A program made the translations under genes and the position numbers. From Canna indica (taxonomy: Eukaryota > Streptophyta > Magnoliopsida > Zingiberales > Cannaceae): a stretch of 64,000 bases of DNA. Position 1 is the stretch's first letter. The number at the start of each line of letters is the position of its first letter. The notes beneath the pieces were generated by a model that saw only the letters and a list, made by a program, of their open reading frames with translations, did no database searches and was not told where the DNA came from. Positions 34,131-45,669 of this stretch are shown one piece after another. The stretch is taken from contig CP136890.1 in NCBI GenBank assembly GCA_034359265.1, positions 70,495,501 to 70,559,500 of the forward strand, given 5' to 3'.

Positions 34131-36349
34131 TAGAAAATTTACAAGAACATGAAGAAGCAATTCCGGAACCTGTTGGTCAATCATCAAACAAGAAGAAAGG
34201 AAAGAGAGGTCAAACAATGTGCAAATCAAGTTTGCTACATCCTAATGAGAGAATTACAGTCCAATTTAATGAGATGGGACGACCTATTGGTGCGGGATCT
34301 ATAAGTTTATCTTTATTTTTCGGTCCATTAGTGTGAGAGATTGTACCTTTCACATATGAAGATTGGAGGAAAGTTCCTCATGCTATGAAAGATGTGCTAT
34401 GGGCTGTAGTTAAGGTAATATTTTTTACCTGATTTTTGTTGTTTGCTATAAAAAAATATAATTGTATATTTGGATGACAGTTTGGTAATTTGTGTGAAAT
34501 ATAGGAAAAGTACAAAGTAGATCAAGATTGGCAAAAACATTTCATATTAAAGGAAATGAGTGAACTATGGAGGGCATCCAAATCAAGATTAGTCAAGAAA
34601 GTTAGAGAGACAAAAAGTGTGCAAGAACAGATGGAGTTGAAGTCTAAAAATATCAAGTCACCTCTTGATTCGAAATAATTTATTAAGCTCAAATCAAGTG
34701 AAAGGTTTAAGGTAAAAGTAACTTATAGCCAAATGATGATTCCCAAAGTTAGACTTTATTCTCGTGATATTGTTATACTGTTAGCTTTTACATCGCATTA
34801 GCAATTCCTCTAATGTATGCTGAAATTACTATTGGGTTTACATTGAACTGAAATTGAAAAGTAGTTTCCCACATGCCTCTGTTTTTTGATACTCAATTAT
34901 GGTGCACAGAATGTTTGTTTTCCCTTTCATTAATGTAGAAAGTAATTAGATTGTTTATTTATTTCATCTATCACATAAATGTTTATAAATCTGGTACAAG
35001 ATGGTGCAACTATTGCTTCCTAATTTGCTGCATGACAATTAGATTCCTTTCCATGCACAAATTGCTTGAGTATGTTTCTGAAAGTAAAGACTTCAAACCA
35101 TAAACTAAGACTTCAGTTCTTAGCTCGATATCTTGGAACATCACAATTTGGCATTATACATTAGAAATGTTAAGCTATTCTGAGGAGAAAAGTTACCGTT
35201 ATTAGAAGCGATGGACCTAATTTGGATGAGTGTACACTGTGAAGTCTTCATTCTTGCTCTGAAAAAATTGCATTTTGATCCATGAACATTCACCTTGCTG
35301 TGTTAGTCTTATGGCAGAACTTACTAGAGGAAAAAAAATTCTTTCACTTACTACAACCTTAAGTCATATTATTCTGGGAACAGATCTTATATATATACAG
35401 TTGTTTCCTAGAGAGTTAGATGGAGCTAAAGATGAAAAGAGACACCTTTCCCTTAGGTCTCTAAAAGATTTCTCGGGAAAAATTCAATGAAAAACATCTT
35501 AAGCTATGATTTCGAACATGCTGCTTAAGCTATAAGGGGAGTGAACACATTGAACGTCAATTATAACTCTTGAGGAACTGAAATCCTGTTAACAATCTCT
35601 AAATATAACATAATTATGCATCAACCTACTTGGTCATTGGAACATGGATTAACTCTCAAAAATGATTTCAAGCAAAGAAGTATCTAAATGGATATAATAT
35701 GTGATCCTGCCTACTATATGAATCACTGATATTTCTAAAGAAGCATCAGGAACCTTTATATGAATCACTGTGTATTATAGAAGTATCTAAAGAATCATCA
35801 ACCTAATCAGTTTATGAGCTTTGAACAAAAAACCATATGAGATAAACTAGTTCTCTAATGAGAACAAATGTGAATCACTGATATTTCAAAGTGAATAACC
35901 TTGAATGGAATAGCTTAACATGATACACTTTATCACACACTGAACAAGATGCACTTTTTCTCTATACACTTTTTTCTATATATGTTGTACCATTTGAATT
36001 GATTGTTCTAGCATTTATGTGGTCCCACTATGTGCAGTCTAAGAGCAACAAGTTTAGAGAAATGAGGAGCATGCAATTTCCTCATACAACTACTCGCAAA
36101 GGATATGCTAGATTGAAAGAAGATATGGTAATAATATTATATATTTGAAATACTTCCTTTATTACTCTATTAGTTACTAGATGAATGATTTTTTTTTCTT
36201 TTTCCTTGTTCTTATATAGAAACAAGAAAGTAGTGATCCATCTTTGGTTATAAGAAAGAGAGTTTCGGTTAAAGCACATACGAAAAAGAATGGAGAATAT
36301 ATCTATAAATACTTCAGTTGGTGAAACAATCACTACTAGAAATTGAGTC

Positions 36350-36600
36350 TTCAGCAACGGCTATCAGCAACGGCCGCTCAAGCCATTGCTATTTACAACG
36401 ACATTCTTACGGTCGCCCAAGCCGTTGCAGATATGTTGTATCTGCAACGGCTTTCTAACAGACATGCAAGTCGTTGCTGATAATTTTAATTATCAGCAAT
36501 GGTTTGCTAACGGACAAGTGAGCCGTTGCTGATGATAACTTATCAGCAACGACTTTCTAACGGGCGAGTGAGTCGTTGCTGATAATTTTACATAGGTCAC
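36350..36600. repeat. CACTA-2 subterminal hairpins, left
   Basis: Repeated GCAACGGCTTTCTAACGG-type half-units are followed by AGCCGTTGC; each pair can form a 9-bp stem. About half are decayed at one base (for example AGTCGTTGC). The same layout is seen, better preserved, at 63490-63820. Confidence 0.75.
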
Positions 36601-37734
36601 AGATCGTGCCCGCCCCTTCTTCCTCCTGCTACTGCCGCCGCCTCCTCCTCCCGCCCCTCACCGCCGCTGTCGACGCCGACGCCGTCGAGCTGCCGCTGTC
36701 AACGCTGCCGTCCGTCCTCGACCGTTGATTTTAGGTATTCCTCGCCGCCCGGCCTTCTCTTCCCGTTGCGGCCGGCAGGAAATCTGACCAAAACCCTATT
36801 TTTAGGGTTTCAACCGGCGGTGGATGGCCGATGACTGCCGCCGAAGCTTGTACAGTGTCCGGACACAGTGTCCGAAGTCCACCGGACTCCGGTGCCGAAA
36901 ATCGTAGTTTTAGATTTATTTATTTATTTGTTAATTAATTATTTAATTAATTGTTTAATTTGTTAGATTAATTTTTAGGGTTTAGATTAATTTTTAGAGT
37001 TTATATTAATTTTTAGTTTAATTTAGTTAGATTAATATTTAATAATGGTAGGTTAATTATTTAAATTAATGAAAATGATGTAGATTAATATTAATTAATT
37101 AATTAAAATATTGTTAATTAGTCCAAAGTTGTCCTCAGTGGACTCGCGTCGGAATTGTCCACTTCGAACGCGCGCCGAAATCGTCCACTTCGGACGCGCG
37201 CCGAAATAGTTCATTTTGGACTCCCGCCGGAATCGTCTAATTTGGACTCGTGTCGGAATTATCCAATATGGACTCGAACTTACTCGAAACATTTAGAAAA
37301 TAATCATCCATCCGACGAGTTGATATGTTTCACGTACGCATCGACGAGTCGAATATGATTTAGCAAAACCTTAGATCCGCTCGGGGATTGTATGTTCGTG
37401 TAAAAGAAGTAGATGATCTTTTATACGATGTACAATTCTTGAATTGTCCCTGATTGGACAATTTGGGAATATAGTTATTTGTACTGCACTTACGTTTTTC
37501 TTTTAACCGTTAACTAATTATTCTAAATTTCAGCAGCATCTCTCTTGTTCTCCGATACGCGCCCAGATGATATGTTTATTCGGAGAACTGTAGGGAGATG
37601 CTGCCGAAATTTAGAATGAAGTTAGCGGTTAAAATAAGTACTTAGTGCAATATAAATAACATAAATCCCGAATGGAATAGGACAATCTCACCTAAAGGCA
37701 TTAACCAAAGAAATTGTCATTGATTGACAGAATC
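36601..37734 (+). other. CACTA-2 promoter and leader
   Basis: A GC-rich start (36600-36900, CCGCCG/CTGCCG repeats) is followed by TTAATTTTTAGGGTTTAGA repeats (36950-37030). A minisatellite at 37115-37280 has five to six units with GGACTCGCGTCGGAATTGTC-type sequence. At 37440-37700 there is sequence shared with CACTA-1 (13090-13400). Confidence 0.55.
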
Positions 37735-38638
37735 ATGTCGGCTGATCGAAGTTGGATGTACCGACGTCTTGATCGTGGAGCTTTAACGAATGAGTTTCGA
37801 TTAGGCATAACGTAATTCCTAAATTTTGCCTATGTGAATCAGAATTTCGTTAGCATCGGTGATCAAATCCGATGTCTGTGCCGCATTTGTTTGAATGAAC
37901 GATTTTTGGATCGGGAGACTGTCACTCTGCATCTATATAGCAAAGGATTTGCACCAAGATATTTTCTATGAACTTGTCACGGGGAGTCACGTGAAGTCGG
38001 GACGTCGAGTAATCCTGTTGTTCAGACATATGGTGATGAATGCCTTTACAAAGAAGACGATGAATGTCGGGGTCTGCGTGAAAGGGACAACCTATGTTGA
38101 ATGTGATATGGATTTTTATGGACTAGTGGAAGAAGTGATAGAGTTGCACTATTTTGGCTTGAAATCAGTGATCCTATTTAAATGTCATTGGTCCGATACA
38201 ACAGAACGGGGCATGAAAGTTCATCCAAAATACAAACTTGTTGAGGTTAATTACAAATGTAAATTGGCAGCAAATGAGCCTTTTATATTGGCATCACAAG
38301 CCGAACAAGTATATTACGCGAAGTATCCGGTTCGAAATAAAGATAGAGTAGATTTGCGTGTAGTCTGTAAGATTAAAGGTAGAGGAAAAATTGATCCGAT
38401 AGTAGGAGAAAATGAGCTGATACCTTATATGACAGATGGTATCTATCAAGAAGATGATCCTCCTGATGTAGATCGTATTATTCCAATACTCGAGGATGCA
38501 GACACAACGTCAATTCAATTAGAAGTTAAATATGTTGATGATGACGATCATGAAATTGAGGAAGCTGGAGATGAAGAAGATGAAGAAGAGGAAGAAGAGG
38601 AAGAATTCGAAGACTATTATTCAGATGATGAGGAATAA
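37735..38638 (+). pseudogene. CACTA-2 TNP2 remnant: Transpos_assoc joined to DUF4216, acidic tail
   Basis: 37735-37800 codes MSADRSWMYRRLDRGALTNE. The following frame gives FLNFAYVNQNFVSIGDQIRC and CRICLNERFLDRETVTLHLY, all Transpos_assoc. At about 37970 the sequence jumps to DUF4216: VKGTTYVECDMDFYGLVEEV, VILFKCHW, VHPKYKLVEVN and ANEPFILASQAEQVYY. The end is a run of Glu and Asp (EEEEEEEFEDYYSDDEE). The TNP2 core and DUF4218 domains are gone. An open frame of 247 codons (37895-38638) survives but starts out of frame in the domain junction. It cannot catalyse transposition. Confidence 0.82.
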
Positions 38639-38713
38639 TTATAAAGTATATATTTTATTAAATATATCTCTACTATTTATACAATAATCTAATTATATGT
38701 CTATTCGACGGAT

Positions 38714-40251
38714 ATGTCTGGTCGTGGTTATCGTCGCAGGAGAGCTTCGGAGTCTTCGATCGGTGAGACTCCAGCACTTACTCATGCTGCTGATCCTCCT
38801 GTTGTTGATCCTCATGCCGATAATACTGCCGTGGCTAGTACATCCAGACGCAGGCGGCCACGCGAGCCGAACAGGTGGCAGCCTCCACCAGCCACAGAGT
38901 CACGTAGATTTATTAGCGTGATTGGGGAGCGGTAATATATCATGAATTATGAATTATTACAAATTCATTATATCATAATATAATATTAAAATTTATTTTT
39001 GTTGTGAAGGTTCGAGCAAGAAGAAGTGCCGAGGAGCATTTCTTCTACTATTCGACGATACATGCACGGGGCATGTCCTACGTGGTCTCACGTGCCTAGC
39101 GAGCACGTCGATATGTTATGGCGCGAGTTTGAGGCACGTATTTTTTTTTTTTATACATGCATGATTATTAATATTGGTACTGATATTATTATTCTGCAGG
39201 CTCGCTATACATGGGCTGAGGACCAGAGGCCCTTCATTTACGCTGCCTGGGAGGCTATTTCCCGGGCAAGGTACAACGGGCATCTGGGGCAAGCCCGGTC
39301 CCAGGCGATGGCACGAGCTGGGACTACTAACATCGCGGAGACTCGGGGATATGGCCCCGATTGGATTACTCTGGATATATGGGACCAACTCGTGGGAATA
39401 TGGTCGATGGATCGATGGCAGGAGGTTTCTAGGAATGCGGCTAGAAATCGCATGTCGGGGGGAGCAGCGCGTCACACCAACGGCTCTATTGCATTTGCAG
39501 TGCACGCGAATCGTATAGTAAGTATACCTTTTAATTATATATTTTATTTGTTACTATGTGTACTAATTAATGTATTATGTTTTGTAAATGTAGACGACGG
39601 TGTCGGATGACGGGACTGTCCAGCGACCCTCCCCGATGGCGGTGTTTGAGCGGACTCACCGTCGAGCACATGGGACGGAGGAGTACATCGACAACCGCGC
39701 TGCATACATTATGGTAACTATATATTTGTTTAAATTATTCATTATATATTTATAATTTAAGTTTTATGATAAATATTAAACAAAAAATCAAACTCGAGTA
39801 GGAGACCTATAGCCAGACGGTGGTGCAACGCGGGGGCACCCCCGAGGACTTTGACGCAGCAACGTGGGTCGAGGCCGCAGGTGGCTGGGACCATGGCCGC
39901 GTATATGGCTTTGCAGATAGTGGTCATGCGTGAGCCGTGCTAGGGCCACTTGGGGCACCGACCCCTCCGGTCGCTGGTGAGCGGCCGTCCACTTCCAGAT
40001 CCAGTTATGATCATAGTAGCAGAATAAGGACTCTAGAGGACACGATCGCGCGTCAGACTGAGATGATGGAGCGCTAGAGTCAGATGATGGCGGAGATGCA
40101 TGCTATGCTACGCAATATGTCAGGTCATCCCGAAGCAGGCATCTCTTCGGCATCATCTCATCCATCGTCCTCGAGTCAGTCCACGCCGATGTGCACTCAA
40201 GCACTCCAGACCCCGCCAAATGATCCAGATCATCCTCCATCGTCATCGTGA
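38714..40251 (+). pseudogene. CACTA-2 TnpA-like gene, five exons, stops in last exon
   Basis: Exons: 38714-38931 (MSGRGYRRRRASESS...FISVIGER), 39010-39133 (SISSTIRRYMHGACPTWSHV, LWREFE), 39200-39517 (ARYTWAEDQRPFIYAAWEAI, NRMSGGAARHTNGSIAFAV), 39594-39713 (VSDDGTVQRPSPMAVFERTH, RAAYIM) and 39802-40251 (ETYSQTVVQRGGTPEDFDAA, then a coiled coil and Ser/Pro-rich tail). Intron 2 begins GC instead of GT. Stops at about 39932 and 40074 truncate the tail. The domain is of the plant CACTA TnpA/Transposase_24 type, which binds element ends. Its relative in CACTA-1 (11804-13083, minus) lets the exons be defined by comparison. Confidence 0.8.
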
Positions 40252-40524
40252 GATTTTTTTATATTGACTTTGTTACTGAGATATTATACTTGTTTAATTT
40301 ATTTTATTTGGATATTGATACTTCAATTTTGCATTTGAATAGTTTTTATAGTATTGTGGATAATTATAAATATAAATATAATTATTTTGATGTATATCTT
40401 GGTGTATTTGTGATGTGTGAATGAATGTGTGTATGAGTGTATGGGTGTGTGAGTTATGTATCAGATAATGTATCAATGTATCAATGGAAATTTGAAATTT
40501 TAATTTTTTTCGTTTCCAGGTTCA

Positions 40525-40886
40525 CATCATCAGCAACGGCTTTCCCACGACCGTCCGTGGGAAAGCCGTTGCTAAAAGTTTATCGAAAGTCATTGCTGAT
40601 GACCTACAACAACGGCTTAGCAACGGTCTTTTACTAACGGCGTTGCTACAGACTCACCAGCCGTTGCTATTAATGTTTTCAGCAACGGCTCCATGTCCGT
40701 GGCAAAATCGTTGCTGATAATATTATTAGCAACGGTCCGAGCGGCCGTTGCTAAGTCGTTGCTAAGTTATCAGCAACGTGCTTTTCTGCCACGGCTCTGT
40801 TGCAACGGGTAGGGCCGTTGCAAGTCGTTGCTTATGGTTTTCAGCAACGGCTAGAGCCGTTGCTGATGCCCATTTTTCCAGTAGTG
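40525..40886. repeat. CACTA-2 subterminal hairpins, right, and terminus
   Basis: At least eight GCAACGG and as many CCGTTGC words lie between 40528 and 40865, with short spacers such as TTTCCCACGACCGTCCGTGG, then the terminus CCAGTAGTG. The layout differs from the left side. Confidence 0.75.
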
Positions 40887-41700
40887 AATAGTAAGTTTAG
40901 ATATTTCTGCTCTGAAATGTTGAAGAATTTATTTTCCATGTCAGCTTATACTTTCACAAATTTTATATTTTATTTAGGCTAAGATGGATTTGATTGAAGA
41001 AGACGAATAAGTGGATATTGAAACAAGCATAAAAAGTGATGCTTTGTCTAAAGTACTTGATCCTGAAAAACCTGGAAGAGTGAAGACCATTCAAATCAAC
41101 TCAAAAAATGTAAAGGATTTAGAAGAGAAAGTGATGCAGCTACATCACTTGGTTGAGACTTTAATGAGAAACCAGGTAATAACATAATATATAAAAAAAC
41201 CTTGTATTTTGTAATGCATTATTAGTTTAATGATATTTTGAATTTTTATGGACAAAATCAGCAAAGTCAAGATAGTTTAAATCAACCTCTGTCATCCCCT
41301 GTGGTAAATATGTATTTACTTTATCTTTTCAAGATGAATGTTGTATGTATATATTTAATTATGTTATCGAGTATATGAATCTTTTCTAATGCATTTTTTT
41401 CTCTTCTTTTTGTGTTTTGGAGGGTGTCAATACTAGGACATCTAGCAGTATGTGCAAATTGTTAGATTGGCTTGGTTCAGGAGAAGTAGTGGCTGAAGGT
41501 CGTTGGTCTTCAAATGATCCAAAAATCTTGGCTCATCATGTTCCTTTAGGATCAAATGCTGTGAGAGTTTGGGTGGATGTAGTAAGAAAGCTTGAAATAT
41601 TTTTATGGAGACCTACATCCGATATGAGATGCCTTGAAGATGTTGTAGGATATACCATTGCATGGCCTTCAGACAAAGTTATAATGATTGCATCACAATG

Positions 41701-42944
41701 GTATGTTTTTATGATTGCATGTTGTCTTCTTAGAATTTTCACAATTTTCAATCATTTATATGCATTGATGTGTACAATATGTTAGAAAATCAATGAGTCG
41801 TGGAGTTCTAAATTTGATAGCTTTCCCTTTGTTTTTAGATTTATTATCCATTTGATTTTTTCTAGGGCTAGCATTAAATCTAACCAAAGAACTAGAATCT
41901 TTTTTTGTTGCTGAGTTGGCATCATAAAGAACTATGACACTTAATATATGGAGTTTCTCTTAATCAAGTTAGTACAAGTAAGTTTTTGTTTTATTGAAAT
42001 GTGTGAACTTTTTTCTTGTTTGAATGAAAAAGTTGGCATTTAGATCATGAGTTGAGAAATTGATAACCAGTGTTCTAGAGAAAGAACTAATTCTTCAATT
42101 AGTTATTTTTCTTATCTTGGTTTGGGCTTGATTTCGTTCTACATATATTTATTTTGATATGTTTCTCTCTTTATTGCTATCTCCAAATGAATGTTCTGTA
42201 CATAGAACTGGTCTTCTATTTACTCCATTTTGAGATCATTATAGATATTGATCATGGTGAAACAAAAATAGGCTACTGACTAGTCTCAGCATCCTTGATA
42301 AGTCAACTCTCTTAATTTGTAGATGCATCCAAGTCTGACATACTTGTATAAATTTACTTGCAGCAATTATTTCCTAAATCTATGAAACAATGACACTAAT
42401 AAAACAATTTTTTTTTTTCTTATGCAGTTCTGGAATTGAAACTTAAAGGGTGAGAGCACTTGGAAGCACATTTGTAGCAAGATTTCAAAACAAGCAAGCT
42501 ACTTTTGTTTTAGAAGACAATACAATCTACTTTTGTTGACCACAACAAGCTAGCTATTGTGTACACTTAATATTTAATCTACTTTTGTTGATATTGACTA
42601 AGTTCATATAATGTTATGTTTTAGTAGTTTAAATTTATGTAATGTACTCTTTATTTAATATAAAAATGTGCTGTATATATTGATCTACGTAATGTTCTTG
42701 ATTTTAGTAGTTTGTTGATAAGCTCAGAACCTACTTTTGTGAAGATACCTACTTTTGTAAGACAATTTTAAAATCTCTCTTTAGTGATAGATCACGATTT
42801 GCAAAAGCTATATAAGTATATATGATAACTAAGTATATTTTTACCACTAGTTTGCATATTTCTTTCTCAGAAACCATGTACCCCTAGCAATGATCGATTC
42901 AAATTAACCATGGTCTAAAGTATGGTCTCTTTCAATTTCTCCCA
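41701..42944. other. intron, last exon and 3' end of CACTA-A, with CTACTTTTGT repeats
   Basis: 41701-42427 is AT-rich, apparently the last intron of the TnpA-like gene. An acceptor TTATGCAG at about 42427 precedes a short last exon with a possible stop at 42451. Five copies of CTACTTTTGT follow (42499, 42527, 42579, 42731, 42749), perhaps decayed subterminal repeats. No CACTA end was recognised before the LARD at 42945. Confidence 0.45.
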
Positions 42945-45651
42945 TGTAATACCCACAAAAAATATAAAAAACAAAAAAAAAATTAATTAATTAATTTTGA
43001 CTTCAGCGGGAAAGCCGAGATATGCGTCGAGGCGGGCTGAGAAATTGTCGGAGGGCGCGATCGGTGATATGACCATTATGCATGAGGAAAATTATTTTAT
43101 TTGAGTCAGGATGGAAGGTTGGGTCGAGTCGAGTCCGGGAGTTCGATCGGAACTCGATTCAGACGAGTATAGACCAATATAAGTGGGTTCATAAATCCAC
43201 TTAAGTTAAGGGGTAAAATAGTAATTTCAATATATATATATATACATACATATAAACCTGGGATGAGCATACTGCTCCAAGGAGGATACGCACACCCACC
43301 CCTAGGCAAGAGGAAGAGGAGGCACAAGCTTGGGAGGTCGGACCTTCGCCGTCGCCAGAATCGCCTCGTCGCGAGGTTGAGGATCTTCTTCCTCCTCGTT
43401 CTCCTTCTTCTCAAGGTGAGTGGCCTTAAGCTTTAGGGACTTGCCCACCTCTAGGGCAGCCCCTTGTGTAGATGATTGTAAACGGAAATCTCTCAAGTTT
43501 TTGTGGATTTATGAACGATTAGTGGTCTTTCACTAGGCGTTGATTGGAGTCTTGAGGTGCGTATGGTGTAGGGCAGCCCTTGAGAGGCTAGGGCTGATTG
43601 TAGAGCCCTACTTATGGGATTTTGGGACTGTTTTGATGGTCTACTCAAAATTGTAGTTTTTCCTCTTTGAGATGATGCTTGTAAACATGAATTTTGATTG
43701 GGATTTGGAGAGAAATCACATTGTCTTCCCTTGATGTAGGCGGCCCTAAGATTGGAGCGTAAACCCTCTTTTGTTGGGTCATTAAGAGTGGAGAATAAGG
43801 GTGATAGTCGGGGATGGCGGGAGCTTGCATTTGATGGCGAAAATCCCCTTTTATAGATGGTTGCATGAGGTGAAGCATGGTGCGGCTTGAGCATGCCCAC
43901 CAAGTGTTTGGTGAAATGTCACACCTACATGATTATGCTTATATCCTCATTTCTCTTTAGTAAAACTTCATATCAGTATGGAGTATGTGTGCCCCAACCA
44001 ATGGTAGCTGAATTGGCCGACTTTAAGGGTTGGAATCTCATGTTTAAGACATTATGGAGTGGATGGCCTAAGGGCATTCAAATATGTCCAAAAATATAAA
44101 TAGGCATGTTTGACACCTAGTTCGGAGGCTTAAAAGTCGTCCGTTCGGTATAAACTCTTGGGGATAAATAGTAGCGTACTCTAATAGCTTTGACACCAAA
44201 TTTTAGCGAATTACGAGTTGGAGGGACTAGGTTTATAAAATTTGTTTTGAGGATAACTCAAATTCGACAATTTCTGCACATAGCATAATTTGTGATAAGT
44301 TGAAATTTTGACACGATATTCAGAGATCGAATCATCGTCCTATGACAGTGAAGATTTGGGAAATCCTTGTGGGGTATATGGACAACCATTCGAATCTAGT
44401 TTGAAGGAAAAAGAATAAGGATTGGCTTAGTTATGAATTTTCTAAGATAACAACTCAAACAGAAAAATCTGCTAGTGAATTGCAGAAGTTCTGGGATGGC
44501 ATGTTCATTATGCCATGTCGTGATCGATCCATCGCCCTAATGACCTCAAACTTTGAGGATAGTTAGTGTGACACAAAAGCTTGCTTATCTTGTGTTTTTG
44601 GTAGACATTCACTAACAACTAAGGGTTTAGCCGTGATAGCAAAAGTGAACCTGATAAGATTCGAGAAGTGCAAAAATTTGGCTTAGTTTGGGAGGACTGC
44701 CTTGACTCCACTTGAGGGTCGAATTACTTTGATGTTTATGTTGTGTGCCTATGATAAATTGTGATATGCACTTTTGTTATTCAACTCGTGGGTGGTGACG
44801 CGTAGTGTAGCGTCAACAAATTTCAAGTTGGAGGCACTTATACTAGTGCTGAGATCTCAAATCCGTTCAGTAATAATGAGTTGCTAGAATTCCCTTCTGG
44901 GATGGTTGGATAGTGAATGATTAAGCGCATATGCACGTGGGTTGGTTTCATTTTATTTGAGTGGTGGGGTGCACGACGGCCGATCGAGGGGTTGAGGTCG
45001 GGAATAGACCGGACTCGATGCGGCCACGCGCGCACCCGTGATATTGGCAGATTGCCTAAACCACTCGAGTAATATCATCGGTGTATATTCTTGTGTATTC
45101 ATTATTCTTGTGATCGTACTTGATATTTGGGCCATTATGGGCCGAATGACTATGGTGCGTCTGAGCACGAGTTTTGTGAATGTATATTTTACTTTACATG
45201 CTATTACACTTTAGAGATTCTATAAGTATGATTTATGTTTGTTATGCTTGATGCTCGGGATAGCTTGGCGAGGGCTTGGTTCAAGCCACTCACTGAGTTT
45301 GTTGGAACTCACCTCTCTTTTGTTGTTGTTTTGTAGATCCTGACTAATAGAGGTACTGTGGTACCCATGTAGCACGGCTGGAGTTGCACGCTCAGGTAAT
45401 AGATCTCGTGACGTGTTGAGTCATAGTTGAGTAGTATGAATTACTTACGCATATGGTCATGTGATGGTTGTAGACATGGACCTTACTCACATTCGATTGT
45501 TTATATTTTCAGAATAACATTCCTTCACATGTTCATTGGTTTTCACATGTTGTATCATTTATTCCGCATTTTGGTATGTATGTGTTGGTAGGCTTCGGAG
45601 TACGGATGTGTACTCTGGTCGGTCACGTGACCTTAGATTTGGGGCATGACA
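42945..45651 (+). repeat. LARD 5' LTR
   Basis: 2707 bp, nearly the same length as the 3' LTR, with scattered single-base differences and a shorter TA microsatellite (43229-43255). The TATATAAACC run there may include the TATA box. It contains GGTCACGTGACC at 45621-45632, a G-box palindrome. The open frames on the minus strand near 43302-43903 are repeated in the other LTR with changes and have no protein features. Confidence 0.9.
43229..43255. repeat. TA microsatellite in the LARD 5' LTR
   Basis: A TA run with ACATACA interruptions, ending TATAAACCTGGG. The copy in the other LTR (50497-50523) is a purer and longer TA run. It may contain the LTR promoter. Confidence 0.7.
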
Positions 45652-45653
45652 AA

Positions 45654-45669
45654 GTGGAATCAGAGCATG
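45654..45669 (+). other. LARD primer-binding site
   Basis: TGGAATCAGAGCATGG is two bases inside the LTR end, one change from TGGTATCAGAGCATGG (tRNA-Met). Confidence 0.8.

Larger units (their letters stand above)
36331..40886 (+). mobile_element. CACTA-2: CACTA transposon with target duplication AAT
   Basis: It starts CACTACTAGAAA (36331) and ends TTCCAGTAGTG (40886); AAT flanks it (36328-36330, 40887-40889). GCAACGG/CCGTTGC hairpins fill both ends. The first gene is reduced to its two outer domains with the catalytic core deleted; the second, TnpA-like gene is almost complete but has stops. It is the same family as CACTA-1 and CACTA-3. It inserted in the second gene of CACTA-A, so it is younger than that element. 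Confidence 0.92.
16997..42450 (+). mobile_element. CACTA-A: large CACTA (En/Spm) transposon, interrupted twice, right end not found
   Basis: The left end CACTACAACATTTAGG (16997) is followed by a 13-bp perfect inverted repeat. The element carries the two genes expected of an autonomous CACTA: a TNP2-type transposase (19522-23098) and a Transposase_24/Ptta-type gene (33598 to about 42450). It is split by a chromovirus at 23463 and by CACTA-2 at 36331. No GTTGTAGTG end was seen after 42450, so the right end is lost, hidden or diverged. The end given is that of the last exon. Assignment of the 16997 end to this element is inference (an alternative partner lies at 18342). Confidence 0.7.
33598..42450 (+). 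pseudogene. CACTA-A second gene: Transposase_24 / Ptta-En/Spm protein, split by CACTA-2
   Basis: Exon 1 (33598-34414) codes a basic start, an acidic repeat region (DDLPPVEDV units) and the domain start NERITVQFNEMGRPIGAGS. Exon 2 (from 34505) codes EKYKVDQDWQKHFILKEMSE and SKSRLVKKV. Exon 3 (36038-36127) has KSNKFREMRSMQFPHTTTRK, and exon 4 starts at 36220. CACTA-2 enters at 36331, next to the exon's splice donor. Beyond it, an exon at 40978-41175 codes AKMDLIEEDE and a coiled coil (LEEKVMQLHHLVETL), and 41417-41700 codes the conserved CKLLDWLGSGEVVAEGRWSS and AVRVWVDVV. A 5-base deletion near 33914 and stops at 34335 and about 34676 disable it. The role in the family is binding subterminal repeats. 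Confidence 0.82.

Noticed and set aside
33613..34229. Several minus-strand open frames rich in His, Ser and Phe
   Set aside because: Shadows of the acidic tandem repeats of the CACTA-A second gene.
42781..42800. TTTAGTGATA as possible right end of CACTA-A with ATA duplication
   Set aside because: It matches only the last few terminal bases and has no subterminal repeats.
43106..43903. Minus-strand open frames in the LARD LTRs, some repeated at 50467-51171
   Set aside because: They are not conserved as proteins between the two LTRs and no domain is seen; LTR identity explains the repetition.
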